From Streptococcus parasanguinis (GTDB taxonomy: Bacteria; Bacillota; Bacilli; Lactobacillales; Streptococcaceae): DNA of 64,000 nt. This document shows, piece by piece, positions 28,195 to 37,536 of the stretch; the stretch's first letter is position 1, and each line of letters begins with the position of its first letter. The position numbers and the translations under genes are program-made. The stretch spans positions 503,501-567,500 of the forward strand of contig NZ_CP133988.1 in the NCBI RefSeq assembly GCF_031582885.1, read 5' to 3'. The notes under the pieces were generated by a model. The model had not been told where the DNA came from. It was given only the letters and a program-made list of their open reading frames with translations, and did no database searches.

Positions 28195-28224
28195 AAGAGG
28201 TTGGGACTTTGTCTCCAACCTCTT
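28195..28224 (-). other. Hairpin between malX and malC
   Basis: Ten-pair inverted repeat AAGAGGTTGG and CCAACCTCTT, ten-base loop, 20 bases after the malX stop. No T-tract. Likely protects malX mRNA or causes partial termination, so that the binding protein is made in excess. Confidence 0.6.
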
Positions 28225-28244
28225 ACTCACACCTAAAAACTGTC

Positions 28245-29501
28245 TTATTTGCTACCGAATTTTTGTTCGATGGTTTCTTTAATCAATTTCACTGCATCGT
28301 CAGCAGATGCTTTTGCAGATTTTTTACCACTTACAGCATCGAAAAGCATAGTAGCAGCTGGATCCCAAACAGCACTCATTTCTGAGATATTTGGCATTGG
28401 TTGAGCGTTCTTGAATTGATCAACAACGGCAGTTGTCAATTCATCGTTTTTGCTAACCGCATATTTACGAGCTTCTGTGTTGGCAGGAACTTCATTGGTC
28501 TTGTCAAACAAAGCTTTTTGTTGATCAGTACTTGTCAAGAAGTCAATGAATTTTTGAGCGCCATCAAGGTTTTTCGCACCTGCAGGGATAACCCAAGCTT
28601 TACCACCACCAAAGGCAGAGTATTGTTTTCCGTTTGGAAGAGTTGGAATCGTTGCGACACCGTAGTTTACTTTAGCTTCTTTCAATGAAGCAGCTTTCCA
28701 AGGACCATCGATGATAGCAGCTGTTTTACCTTCTTGGAATTGTGTTTGGATGAAGTTAGCAGCACCTTTTGTATCTTGCAAACCTTTTGGCCATTTAGCA
28801 TACCAAGTTTTTGCATATTCGATACCATCGATAGAACCTTGGTTGTTCAATCCAATATCTTTAGGATCTGTACCGTCTTTACCAAACACATAACCGCCGT
28901 TACCTGAAAGTAAACCGTAAGTGTAGTAGAAGTTTGTCCAGTCAGCTAAGAAGGCAGTTGTTTTACCAGGTTCGCTAGCGAAGTCGTACTTGCTATCTTT
29001 TGCAAGATTTTCAAGATCACCAAATGTTTTTGGAGCTTCGCTTAAAAGATCTTTGTTATAGTAGAGAACCAATGTTTCGATGACAGCAGGTGCACCGTAA
29101 ACTTTACCACCGTTTGTTACAAGAGCTTCAGTTGTTTTATCTGTATGGCTATCTTTGTTTAATGTCACTTCAGCCAATTGACCATCGCTACCAAGACCAC
29201 CTACACGGTCGTATGGAGCCATCATTACGTCTGGAGCTTTTTTAGATTGGTTATCAAGAGAAAGGTTATCCAATCCACCAAGAGCATCACCAGTCTTGAT
29301 GTTAATTTTTACGCCATTTTCTTTTTCAAAAGCTTTTGCAGCTTCTTCAACATAAGATTTGTAGCCTTTGTCTACATAGACGTTGATTTCTTTACTTGCC
29401 TCAGAAGAACCTGATGAGTTATTGCTACAAGCAGCAAGTAAGAAGCCGGCAAAACCAACTGTACCAAGTACAGCAGCACTACGTAAAATTGTACGTTTCA
29501 T
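28245..29501 (-). CDS. malX: Maltodextrin-binding lipoprotein MalX
   Basis: Extracellular lipoprotein of 418 residues; the signal peptide ends in lipobox LLAAC (Cys about 25). The mature part is an MBP-like solute-binding fold starting INVYVDKGYKSYVEEAAKAF, with VMMAPYDRVGGL and AAIIDGPWKAASL as family landmarks. It feeds MalC/MalD. Strong promoter with two MalR-type operators lies upstream. Codon bias indicates high expression. Confidence 0.96.
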   Translation of the reverse strand: MKRTILRSAAVLGTVGFAGFLLAACSNNSSGSSEASKEINVYVDKGYKSYVEEAAKAFEKENGVKINIKTGDALGGLDNLSLDNQSKKAPDVMMAPYDRVGGLGSDGQLAEVTLNKDSHTDKTTEALVTNGGKVYGAPAVIETLVLYYNKDLLSEAPKTFGDLENLAKDSKYDFASEPGKTTAFLADWTNFYYTYGLLSGNGGYVFGKDGTDPKDIGLNNQGSIDGIEYAKTWYAKWPKGLQDTKGAANFIQTQFQEGKTAAIIDGPWKAASLKEAKVNYGVATIPTLPNGKQYSAFGGGKAWVIPAGAKNLDGAQKFIDFLTSTDQQKALFDKTNEVPANTEARKYAVSKNDELTTAVVDQFKNAQPMPNISEMSAVWDPAATMLFDAVSGKKSAKASADDAVKLIKETIEQKFGSK

Positions 29502-29553
29502 GATTTATTCCTCCTAAAGAATAAAAAAAGATAATAATTAGAAACCGTTTTAG

Positions 29554-29566
29554 ACAAACGTTTTCC
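29554..29566. promoter_or_regulatory. MalR-type operator, malX downstream site
   Basis: ACAAACGTTTTCC, same core as the other two mal operators, lying just after the predicted malX transcription start. Confidence 0.65.
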
Positions 29567-29578
29567 TAAAACGTCTTA

Positions 29579-29607
29579 AGTATATCACAAGGCGAAAACG
29601 TTTGCAA
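29579..29607 (-). promoter_or_regulatory. malX promoter with overlapping MalR operator
   Basis: Leftward promoter: TTGCAA (29607-29602), 17-base spacer, TATACT (29584-29579). The palindrome CGAAAACGTTTGC (29593-29605) overlaps the -35 side and is the exact reverse complement of the core of the malQ operator. It also partly resembles a cre site. Confidence 0.8.
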
Positions 29608-29756
29608 GTAGTTTTAAACAATTTTTTTAAAAATATTTTAATTCCGAACTTTCTTCTATAAAATGCATCAAATTTGTTGACATTAGCCAAAGGAAAGAAT
29701 ACACTAAGGGGGTGAGGACATTCTGAAAAAAGTTAAAAAAGTTTTTAAGAAATCCC

Positions 29757-29785
29757 TTGCAGAAAATAGGGAAAAAGTTTATAAT
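29757..29785 (+). promoter_or_regulatory. malQP promoter
   Basis: TTGCAG (29757-29762), 17-base spacer, perfect TATAAT (29780-29785). The operator at 29795 covers the transcription start region. Confidence 0.8.
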
Positions 29786-29794
29786 AACATGGTA

Positions 29795-29809
29795 CGCAAA
29801 CGTTTTCGC
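29795..29809. promoter_or_regulatory. MalR-type operator, malQ site
   Basis: CGCAAACGTTTTCGC, near-perfect palindrome around ACGT, placed around the malQ transcription start. Confidence 0.75.
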
Positions 29810-29810
29810 A

Positions 29811-29950
29811 AAAATTGCGTAAACTGAGTTGCGCCTGTTCGATTTTTAACAAAGAGTAGAGCCGCTTGAGAGCTGGATACGACTCTGCAACGATACCCAT
29901 ACCGTGCACCGAATCGCAGGCTTCAAAGAAATAAAAAAAGGTGGTAACCC
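29811..29950 (+). other. Long GC-richer 5' leader of malQ
   Basis: About 150 bases separate the predicted transcription start from malQ ATG. The stretch from about 29850 to 29925 is GC-richer than other intergenic DNA here and offers pairings such as AGAGT with ACTCT and CGAT with ATCG. No known riboswitch motif is recognised and no terminator is visible. Confidence 0.35.
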
Positions 29951-31477
29951 ATGAAAAAACGTCAAAGTGGTGTTTTGATGCACATTTCTTCCCTTCCTGG
30001 ACAATACGGGATCGGATCATTCGGTCAATCAGCATATGATTTTGTTGATTTCCTCGTTCGGACCAAGCAACGTTACTGGCAAATCTTGCCGCTTGGTACA
30101 ACTAGTTATGGAGATTCTCCATACCAATCTTTCTCAGCTTTTGCTGGGAACACTCATTTTATTGATTTCGATCTTTTGATTGAACGAGGTTTGTTGACAG
30201 AAGCAGATCTTAAAGGAGTGGACTTTGGTCAAGATCCTACTCAAGTGGATTATGCAAAGGTTTTCGAACAACGTCGTCCGCTACTTGAAAAAGCCGTTGC
30301 GAACTTCTTGAAATCAGGTGATCAAAAAGAATTCCAAGCCTTTTGCGAAGCCAATGCTTCTTGGTTGGAACTATTTGCAGAATACATGGCTATCAAAGAA
30401 CACTTTGATTTAAAAGCCTGGACAGAATGGCCAGATGCAGCTATTCGTGCACGTGAACCAAAAGCTTTGGCTCAATACCGTGAAGAATTGGCGGATCAAT
30501 TGACTTACCATCGTGTGACTCAATTCTTCTTCTTCCAACAATGGTTGGCCTTGAAAGCTTATGCCAATGACCATCACATTGAAATCGTCGGAGATATGCC
30601 AATCTATGTAGCGGAAGATTCAAGTGACATGTGGGCGAACCCTCATCTCTTCAAAACAGATAAAAACGGGAAAGCGACTTGCATCGCAGGATGCCCGCCA
30701 GATGAATTCTCAGCAACTGGTCAACTTTGGGGGAACCCAATCTATGACTGGGAAGCAATGGACAAAGATGGCTACCAATGGTGGATTGAACGCTTGCGTG
30801 AAAGCTTCAAGATCTACGACATCGTTCGAATCGACCACTTCCGTGGTTTTGAGTCTTACTGGGAAATCCCTGCTGGATCAGATACAGCAGCACCAGGTAA
30901 ATGGGTTAAAGGTCCTGGCTACAAACTCTTTGCAGCCGTGAAGGAAGAGCTCGGTGATTTGAACATCATCGCTGAGGACCTTGGCTTTATGACGGATGAA
31001 GTTATTGAGCTTCGCGAACTTACTGGTTTCCCAGGAATGAAGATTCTTCAATTCGCCTTCAATCCTGACGATGAAAGTATCGATAGCCCTCACTTGGCAC
31101 CAAACAACTCTGTGATGTACACTGGAACACATGATAACAACACAGTTCTTGGATGGTACCGCAATGAAATCGACGATCCAACTCGTGAGTATCTTGCTCG
31201 TTATACCAACCGGAAAGAGTACGAATCTGTACCGCATGCTATGCTTCGCACCGTCTTTGCTTCCGTCAGCTTCATGGCGATTGCTACGATGCAAGACTTG
31301 CTTGAGTTAGATGGCTCAGCTCGGATGAACTTCCCATCTACTCTCGGTGGTAACTGGTCATGGCGTATGACAGAGGATCAATTGACACCGGCTGTTGAGC
31401 AAGAATTGCTTGATTTCACTACGATCTATCGTCGTGAAAACAAAGACTTGAAAGAAGTTAAGAAAGCAGAAAAATAA
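29951..31477 (+). CDS. malQ: 4-alpha-glucanotransferase (amylomaltase)
   Basis: Cytoplasmic GH77 enzyme of 508 residues that disproportionates maltodextrins. It begins with the family start SGVLMHISSLPGQYGIGSFG. Catalytic landmarks are IVRIDHFRGFESYWEIP (nucleophile Asp about 296), IIAEDLGFMTDEV (acid/base Glu about 343) and YTGTHDNNTVLGW. Called malM in pneumococcus. Divergent from malX and followed 72 bases later by malP, with a small TTTGCTGA/TCAGCAAA hairpin between. Confidence 0.96.
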   Translation: MKKRQSGVLMHISSLPGQYGIGSFGQSAYDFVDFLVRTKQRYWQILPLGTTSYGDSPYQSFSAFAGNTHFIDFDLLIERGLLTEADLKGVDFGQDPTQVDYAKVFEQRRPLLEKAVANFLKSGDQKEFQAFCEANASWLELFAEYMAIKEHFDLKAWTEWPDAAIRAREPKALAQYREELADQLTYHRVTQFFFFQQWLALKAYANDHHIEIVGDMPIYVAEDSSDMWANPHLFKTDKNGKATCIAGCPPDEFSATGQLWGNPIYDWEAMDKDGYQWWIERLRESFKIYDIVRIDHFRGFESYWEIPAGSDTAAPGKWVKGPGYKLFAAVKEELGDLNIIAEDLGFMTDEVIELRELTGFPGMKILQFAFNPDDESIDSPHLAPNNSVMYTGTHDNNTVLGWYRNEIDDPTREYLARYTNRKEYESVPHAMLRTVFASVSFMAIATMQDLLELDGSARMNFPSTLGGNWSWRMTEDQLTPAVEQELLDFTTIYRRENKDLKEVKKAEK

Positions 31478-31549
31478 TCATTTTAGAAAATTTGCTGATT
31501 TCAGCAAACTTCCCCCTATTAAATTGTTGAAACAAAGGAGATACCCAAC

Positions 31550-33808
31550 ATGGAATCATTGCAAAAATATGTGATTGATCATCAGCAAAAAACAATTGCA
31601 GAATGTTCAAATGAAGAATTGTACATTGCTTTGCTTAATTACACCAAGCAAGCAAGTGCTCAAAAGAAATTGAATACTGGTAAGAAAAAAGTTTACTACA
31701 TCTCAGCTGAGTTCTTGATCGGTAAACTCTTGTCTAATAACTTGATCAACTTGGGTCTTTACGACGATGTTAAAAAAGAATTGTCAGATGCTGGTAAAGA
31801 CTTGATCGAAGTAGAAGAAGTGGAATTGGAACCATCACTTGGTAATGGTGGTTTGGGACGTTTGGCAGCCTGCTTTATCGACTCTATCTCAAGCCTTGGT
31901 TTGACAGGGGATGGGGTTGGTTTGAACTACCACTTTGGTTTGTTCCAACAAGTCCTTAAAAACAACCAACAAGAAACGATTCCAAATGCATGGTTGACTG
32001 ACCAAAGCTGGCTCGTTCGTTCAAGCCGTAGCTACCAAGTGCCATTTGCACACTTCACATTGACTTCTACCCTTTATGATATCGATGTCCCTGGTTACAA
32101 GATTGAAACCAAGAACCGTTTGCGTTTGTTCGACTTGGATTCAGTTGATTCATCTATTATTGAAGATGGTATTAACTTTGACAAGACAGATATCGCTCGC
32201 AACTTGACCCTCTTCTTGTACCCAGATGATAGTAACCGTCAAGGGGAATTGCTCCGTATCTTCCAACAATACTTCATGGTATCAAACGGTGCACAATTGA
32301 TCATCGACGAAGCCATCGAAAAAGGAAGCAACTTGCATGACCTTGCTGACTATGCTGTTGTCCAAATCAACGATACTCACCCATCAATGGTCATCCCTGA
32401 ATTGATCCGTCTTTTGACAGAACGTGGTATTGGAATGGATGAAGCCATCTCTATCGTTCGTAGCATGACGGCTTACACTAACCACACAATCCTTGCAGAA
32501 GCCCTTGAAAAATGGCCACTTGAATTTTTGCAAGAAGTGGTTCCTCACTTGGTTCCAATCATTGAAGAATTGGACCGCCGTGTTCGCGCTGAATACAAAG
32601 ATCCAGCTGTTCAAATCATCGATGAGAATGATCGCGTACACATGGCGCACATGGATATCCACTATGGATTTAGCGTAAACGGGGTAGCAGCACTTCACAC
32701 AGAAATCTTGAAGAATTCTGAGTTGAAAGCCTTCTACGACATTTACCCTGAAAAATTCAACAACAAAACAAACGGTATCACATTCCGTCGTTGGCTCATG
32801 CATGCCAACCCAACCTTGTCACACTACTTGGATGATATCCTCGGACGTGACTGGCACCATGACGCATCTAAATTGGAAGACCTTCTTTCTTATGAAGATA
32901 AAGATGCAGTCAAAGCAAAATTGGAAAACATCAAGTCTCACAACAAACGGAAATTGGCTCGTTTCTTGAAAGACCATCAAGGTGTGGAAATCAATCCTAA
33001 CTCTATCTTTGATACCCAAATCAAACGTCTCCACGAATACAAACGTCAACAAATGAACGCTTTGTATGTGATCCACAAATACTTGGACATCAAAGCTGGA
33101 AATATCCCTGCTCGCCCAATCACTGTTCTCTTTGGTGGTAAAGCAGCTCCTGCCTACACCATTGCACAAGATATTATCCACTTGATCCTTTGCTTGTCTG
33201 AAGTGATTGCAAACGATCCAGCAGTAGCTCCACACTTGCAAGTCGTTATGGTAGAAAACTACAACGTGACTGCTGCAAGCTACTTGATTCCAGCTAGCGA
33301 TATTTCTGAGCAAATCTCCCTTGCTTCTAAGGAAGCTTCAGGTACTGGTAACATGAAATTCATGTTGAATGGTGCGTTAACACTTGGTACGATGGATGGA
33401 GCAAACGTGGAAATCGCTGAATTGGTTGGACGTGACAACATCTACATCTTCGGTGAAGATTCAGAAACTGTAATCGATCTATATGAGAAATCAGCATACA
33501 AATCAGCGGACTTCTATGAACGTGAAGCTATCAAACCATTGGTAGACTTCATTATCAGCGATGCCGTTCTTGCAGTTGGTAACAAGGAACGCTTGACTCG
33601 TCTTCACAAGGAATTGATCAACAAAGACTGGTTCATGACTCTTCTTGACTTGGAAGACTACATTGTAACCAAAGAACGCATGTTGGCTGATTACGAAGAC
33701 CGTGATGCATGGTTGGATCAAGTTATCGTAAACATTGCTAAAGCAGGATTCTTCTCATCTGACCGTACGATCGCTCAGTACAATGAAGATATCTGGCACT
33801 TAAACTAA
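31550..33808 (+). CDS. malP: Maltodextrin/glycogen phosphorylase
   Basis: GT35 enzyme of 752 residues that phosphorolyses maltodextrins to glucose-1-phosphate. The pyridoxal phosphate lysine lies in [17 protein letters not shown] (about residue 595), followed by [11 protein letters not shown]-terminal [15 protein letters not shown] and [16 protein letters not shown] are family blocks. It is shorter than the E. coli form, as usual for the Gram-positive type. Strong codon bias. Second gene of the malQP operon. Confidence 0.97.
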   Translation: MESLQKYVIDHQQKTIAECSNEELYIALLNYTKQASAQKKLNTGKKKVYYISAEFLIGKLLSNNLINLGLYDDVKKELSDAGKDLIEVEEVELEPSLGNGGLGRLAACFIDSISSLGLTGDGVGLNYHFGLFQQVLKNNQQETIPNAWLTDQSWLVRSSRSYQVPFAHFTLTSTLYDIDVPGYKIETKNRLRLFDLDSVDSSIIEDGINFDKTDIARNLTLFLYPDDSNRQGELLRIFQQYFMVSNGAQLIIDEAIEKGSNLHDLADYAVVQINDTHPSMVIPELIRLLTERGIGMDEAISIVRSMTAYTNHTILAEALEKWPLEFLQEVVPHLVPIIEELDRRVRAEYKDPAVQIIDENDRVHMAHMDIHYGFSVNGVAALHTEILKNSELKAFYDIYPEKFNNKTNGITFRRWLMHANPTLSHYLDDILGRDWHHDASKLEDLLSYEDKDAVKAKLENIKSHNKRKLARFLKDHQGVEINPNSIFDTQIKRLHEYKRQQMNALYVIHKYLDIKAGNIPARPITVLFGGKAAPAYTIAQDIIHLILCLSEVIANDPAVAPHLQVVMVENYNVTAASYLIPASDISEQISLASKEASGTGNMKFMLNGALTLGTMDGANVEIAELVGRDNIYIFGEDSETVIDLYEKSAYKSADFYEREAIKPLVDFIISDAVLAVGNKERLTRLHKELINKDWFMTLLDLEDYIVTKERMLADYEDRDAWLDQVIVNIAKAGFFSSDRTIAQYNEDIWHLN

Positions 33809-33820
33809 TCATTAGTTGTT

Positions 33821-33851
33821 AGACCAAGGTCCATAAGACCTTGGTCTTTTT
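33821..33851 (+). terminator. malP terminator
   Basis: Perfect eleven-pair stem AGACCAAGGTC and GACCTTGGTCT, loop CATAA, then TTTTTC. Confidence 0.93.
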
Positions 33852-34293
33852 CATTACTTCTCATTTGGGAGAAGAAATGGAGCTAGTTTAGGGAATGGAC
33901 ACTCTGCAAAAAGTGTTGTTTTTTTGAATTTTGCAACCCCTAAAGGGAAAAAATTACATAATTTTTATTTCAGTCTTCAAATCTAATTTATTGGTATAAA
34001 AAAATACTTCCCTTTAAAAAGCCTTTCGGTGAAATTTATAAAAAGAGAAAGTGTCTTAAAAACCCTTGAAAATAAAGGATTTTTTCACAGGCGTTTGCAT
34101 ATATTTTCAACTAAAGATGGGGAAGGCAAGGAAAGTTTGGGGATTCAAGTTGTTATATATTTAAAGTAAAATAAAAAATTAAATTGACAAATATATAAAA
34201 ATGGTTGATTGTGATACAATGAAGTTAACTGGAAGTAGCATATTTTTGCCTCTACAGTGAGATTTTTTTAAACAAAAAAGGAGAGTTTTGAAA
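33852..34293. other. AT-rich gap upstream of the adhesin
   Basis: No convincing gene. Near the right end is an extended -10 box TGATACAAT (about 34212-34220) that probably serves the adhesin. A further TTGGTATAAA near 33990 and weak hairpins such as CCTT/AAGG near 34060-34080 could belong to a short RNA, but neither is strong. Base composition is clearly more AT-rich than the flanking genes. Confidence 0.4.
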
Positions 34294-37110
34294 ATGAAAA
34301 GCTATCGTGAACATGTTTCGAAGCAGGAAAAATTTTCAATTCGTAAGTTATCAGTCGGTGTTGTTTCATTGGCCATCGCTGGATTGGCTACTGTTAATAC
34401 CTACGGAGCAGAAGTGAAAGCAGATGAAGCAACAGCGCCTGCAACTGAAGCGACTACTACGGATACAGCAACAAGCGATGCAGCTGTTGCAACAAGTTCT
34501 AAGTTGACATCTACAACTGTGACAGAAGGAAATAAAACAGTTACGACTACTTATGTAGAATCACCAGAGCTTGAAAAAGCCAAAGCTGATGCAGCTACAG
34601 AAGGTGTGACCGTTACAGAAGAAGCTGAAAAAGTCCAACCATCTATCGCAGCAGCAGAAGCAGATAATAAAGCTCAAACAGCTGAAATCAACACAGTAGT
34701 TGAAAACCACAAGAAGGAAAAAGCAGCTTATGAAGCAAAATCTCAAGAAATCACATTGATTGAAAAGAGAAATGCGGAAGCAGAAGCAGATTATCAAAAG
34801 AAAGTAGCAGAGTACAATCAGCAAAAGGCAGCTTATGATAAAGCTTTAGAAGAGTACAATGCTAAAAAGGCAGCTTATGATGCCAAAGTAGCAGAAAAAG
34901 CAGCAGCGGATAAGGCTAATGCAGAAGCAAAAGCTAAGTATGATGCAGAAATGGCTGTTTATAATGCAGCTAAAGCACAATACGATAAAGATTTACAAGA
35001 GTACCAAGCTAAGAAAGCTCAGTACGATAAAGATAAAGAAGCTTATGATCAATTGGTAGCGAAGAAGGCAGAAGAAGATGCTGCCAAGGCTCAATACGAA
35101 GCTGATCTTAAAAAGTACAATGTTGAAAAAGCACAGTACGAAAATGATTATATTGCTTATCAAAAGAAATTAGCTGAATACGAAATTGCCAAAAAACAAT
35201 ATACGGACGCGAAACAAGCATACGACAAATATATGACAGACAATGCGTATGCTGACCTTAAAAATGTTTCAACTGTTCAAGATTTGACCTTCCAACGTGA
35301 AGGTGGTGCAACTCACACCATTGACGGCATCAGCACTTATCTTACTCGTGATGCTCAAGCTCGTTTAAATACAAGCAATGTCCATCAATATGATTCCAAT
35401 AAATTGGAAGCTTCAGATATTGTAGCGACTAGTCCTTGGGCCAATAATGAAACTGAGTACATTCAAGTGAAGGAAGGCGATAAATTTGTCGTTACTTATG
35501 ATAACTTGAATCAGTCCAGCATGCGTGAAAATACGGATATGCATCCAATCAAACGTGTGATTTACCGTTATGAGATTTTAAGTCTTCCATCAAATGATGG
35601 CAAAGGGATTGCAGCAGTCAACGCAGATCCAACGGTAACCATGACAGTGGGTGCTTCAACAGACCAAGACAAACCTGTTAAGGTTGCTGTCGATGTTGAA
35701 TTCTATGATGGTGATGGCAATAAATTTGATTTGACTCAACGCAATGCCATTGTCGCTTTGAACTCGCTCAACCACTGGACAGGTGCTTCCTATGTCGATA
35801 GTGGAGACAAACCTCGTGCCCTTACAGTAGAAGCCAAAGATAAAGAAGGTAACACCGTTCGTGGAACTTGGGATCCATATGCAGATGGTTCATCTATGAG
35901 CATTGAAAATAATGCAGTTGCTGTTAAAAATGGAACAGCTGACTTTGGTACTGCTGATGTGACGATCTCTGCTGAAAACCCAATTAAGATTGTGGCTCAA
36001 AAAGCAACATGGAATGGCAGCGAATTCACAGTTAGTGAAGAAACCGTTATTGATGCAACATCTGTTAATGCTTCAGGTGGAGGGAATGGTCATTCTATCG
36101 GTACAGTTGAATATACATATAAAGAAAAAGAAGGTGATAAGGAAAAAGACGATGTTCTCGGTTCTTATACGATTGATCCAACTTCAGGACATATCATCTT
36201 TACTCCTAAGAAGAAATTTGAAAACGTGAAGCACCAAGAGTCTGTAAATATTGGAGATAATAAATTTATTAAAATTCCAAACTCAAGTGTTTCTTATGAT
36301 GCGGCTACTAAAGAAGTAACTTCCCCTACAGATAACCAATATATTGAGCATGGTTCCGTCTTTAATGGAGAATCTTCAGCAACTCTTGAAGGTTGGGATA
36401 ATCCATCTTCTCCGTACCTCTATTATGGTGGAGCAGGCTTGAAGATGTCAGATGGACACTTAGTCTTTACGGCTAATGGTGCCAATGCGGCTGGTCAACC
36501 AACGGTTTACTGGTTTGCCATCAACTCAAATGTAGGTCTTCCTAAAGAGCCAGGAGAAGAACCGAAAGAGCCAACAAAACCAACAGAACCAAAGGCGCCA
36601 ACTCCACCAACGATTACAGTGGAAAATCTACCTGCAGAGCCAACGAAACCAGAAGAACCTAAATCACCAACTCCGCCAACAGCACCTAACTACACTGTGA
36701 TTACGGTCGATGTGGAGGAACCAAAAGCTCCAACTCCACCAAAAGCTCCAACCCCACCGACTCCTGAAGTCGTTCCAAATACGAATCCGGTGAAACCGGA
36801 ATCTGAAGTGAAATGGCATAAGAATAAAGTGGTAACGGAAACAGATATTCCAACCCCACCAACACCAGTTCCTCCAACTCCATACAACCCACCAACACCA
36901 ATTGTTCCACCTACACCAATCGTTCCACCAACTCCAGAGGTTCCAACCGAACCAACTCCTGAAGTTCCGGAACAGCCTGTACAACCTGCGCAACCACAAA
37001 CACCCGCGCTTCCAAATACAGGTACAGAAAGCTCAGCTGCAGCTGTTCTTGCAGGTGCGATGGCTGGATTGCTTGGATTGGGTCTTGCACGCAAGAAAAA
37101 AGAAGATTAA
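34294..37110 (+). CDS. LPXTG surface adhesin, GbpC/antigen I/II V-domain type
   Basis: Cell-wall-anchored protein of 938 residues. The YSIRK-type signal is KFSIRKLSVGVVSLAIAGL (about 12-30). An alanine-rich coiled coil of A-repeats (KAAYDAKVAEK, KAQYDKDLQEYQ) spans about 90-325. A GbpC/antigen I/II variable domain follows (about 330-640; HTIDGISTYLTRDAQARLN, LNSLNHWTGASYVDSGD). A proline-rich region with TPPTP and VPPTPIVPPTP runs to about 900, then the sortase motif LPNTG at 906-910, a hydrophobic segment and ARKKKED. The C1-C3 domains normally found between the P-region and LPXTG in antigen I/II are absent, so it is closer to GbpC-like adhesins. ATG 34294 fits AAGGAG ten bases upstream better than TTG 34288. 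Ligand (glucan, glycoprotein or other) unknown. Confidence 0.9.
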   Translation: MKSYREHVSKQEKFSIRKLSVGVVSLAIAGLATVNTYGAEVKADEATAPATEATTTDTATSDAAVATSSKLTSTTVTEGNKTVTTTYVESPELEKAKADAATEGVTVTEEAEKVQPSIAAAEADNKAQTAEINTVVENHKKEKAAYEAKSQEITLIEKRNAEAEADYQKKVAEYNQQKAAYDKALEEYNAKKAAYDAKVAEKAAADKANAEAKAKYDAEMAVYNAAKAQYDKDLQEYQAKKAQYDKDKEAYDQLVAKKAEEDAAKAQYEADLKKYNVEKAQYENDYIAYQKKLAEYEIAKKQYTDAKQAYDKYMTDNAYADLKNVSTVQDLTFQREGGATHTIDGISTYLTRDAQARLNTSNVHQYDSNKLEASDIVATSPWANNETEYIQVKEGDKFVVTYDNLNQSSMRENTDMHPIKRVIYRYEILSLPSNDGKGIAAVNADPTVTMTVGASTDQDKPVKVAVDVEFYDGDGNKFDLTQRNAIVALNSLNHWTGASYVDSGDKPRALTVEAKDKEGNTVRGTWDPYADGSSMSIENNAVAVKNGTADFGTADVTISAENPIKIVAQKATWNGSEFTVSEETVIDATSVNASGGGNGHSIGTVEYTYKEKEGDKEKDDVLGSYTIDPTSGHIIFTPKKKFENVKHQESVNIGDNKFIKIPNSSVSYDAATKEVTSPTDNQYIEHGSVFNGESSATLEGWDNPSSPYLYYGGAGLKMSDGHLVFTANGANAAGQPTVYWFAINSNVGLPKEPGEEPKEPTKPTEPKAPTPPTITVENLPAEPTKPEEPKSPTPPTAPNYTVITVDVEEPKAPTPPKAPTPPTPEVVPNTNPVKPESEVKWHKNKVVTETDIPTPPTPVPPTPYNPPTPIVPPTPIVPPTPEVPTEPTPEVPEQPVQPAQPQTPALPNTGTESSAAAVLAGAMAGLLGLGLARKKKED

Positions 37111-37145
37111 TTCTTGTTTCTTTCGTTCATTCATCTAAATAAAGA

Positions 37146-37176
37146 AAGTCAGAAGGCAAGTCCTTCTGGCTTTTTT
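37146..37176 (+). terminator. Adhesin gene terminator
   Basis: Eleven-pair stem AAGTCAGAAGG and CCTTCTGGCTT (one G-U), then TTTTTT. Confidence 0.88.
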
Positions 37177-37536
37177 GATGGAGTGATGACCAAATAGTTG
37201 AGAAATAGAACAGAATAGTTTTTGGATGAGGAGAGGAAATGGCTTTTATAGACCAAATCGTGTCCAAATGAAGCAGAATAGAAATGGATGACACAAGAAG
37301 AAGAGAATGAGGTATACTGGTGGTGTTCGAATGAAAGTTTATAGGACTCCGTTATATCTCTAATCATTCCAATGATACAATTGCGATGGCTTTTCATCTT
37401 TTGTACACATTACTTTTCCAAATGAATTTCATTTGAACGTGTCAGTGATCAGGCAAGTGCTTCCACGGTTTTGAGGCGCTTGCCTTTCTATCTGTATCGC
37501 GATATAATAGTGTGTAAGAATTGAAAAGGAGTTTGT
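37177..37536. other. Gene-poor gap with palindromes and a promoter
   Basis: No supported gene. It contains TATACT at 37313-37318, a 17-base perfect palindrome CAAATGAATTTCATTTG (37419-37435), a ten-pair hairpin AGGCAAGTGC/GCGCTTGCCT (37451-37485), and the downstream gene promoter TTGCCT-N17-TATAAT (37480-37508), whose -35 lies in the right arm of that hairpin. A ten-codon frame MKVYRTPLYL starts at 37331 without a good ribosome site. Confidence 0.45.

Noticed and set aside
29733-29749. CiaR-like pair TTAAAA-N5-TTTAAG before malQ
   Set aside because: One half-site is poor in an A/T-rich run and the distance to the malQ -10 (30 bases) does not fit activation. A repressive role remains possible but is unsupported.
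33990-34090. Small RNA in the AT-rich gap before the adhesin
   Set aside because: The promoter-like and hairpin elements are weak and expected in such AT-rich DNA; only mentioned in the gap entry.
36664-37094. Glycine- or tryptophan-rich leftward frames opposite the adhesin
   Set aside because: They are antisense images of the TPPTP proline repeats.
37331-37363. Ten-codon peptide MKVYRTPLYL as a signalling peptide
   Set aside because: No ribosome site, no export gene or regulator nearby; frames this short are expected by chance.
37149-37397. Leftward 82-codon frame in the gap after the adhesin
   Set aside because: It overlaps the adhesin terminator, has no ribosome site and shows no family features or protein-like composition.
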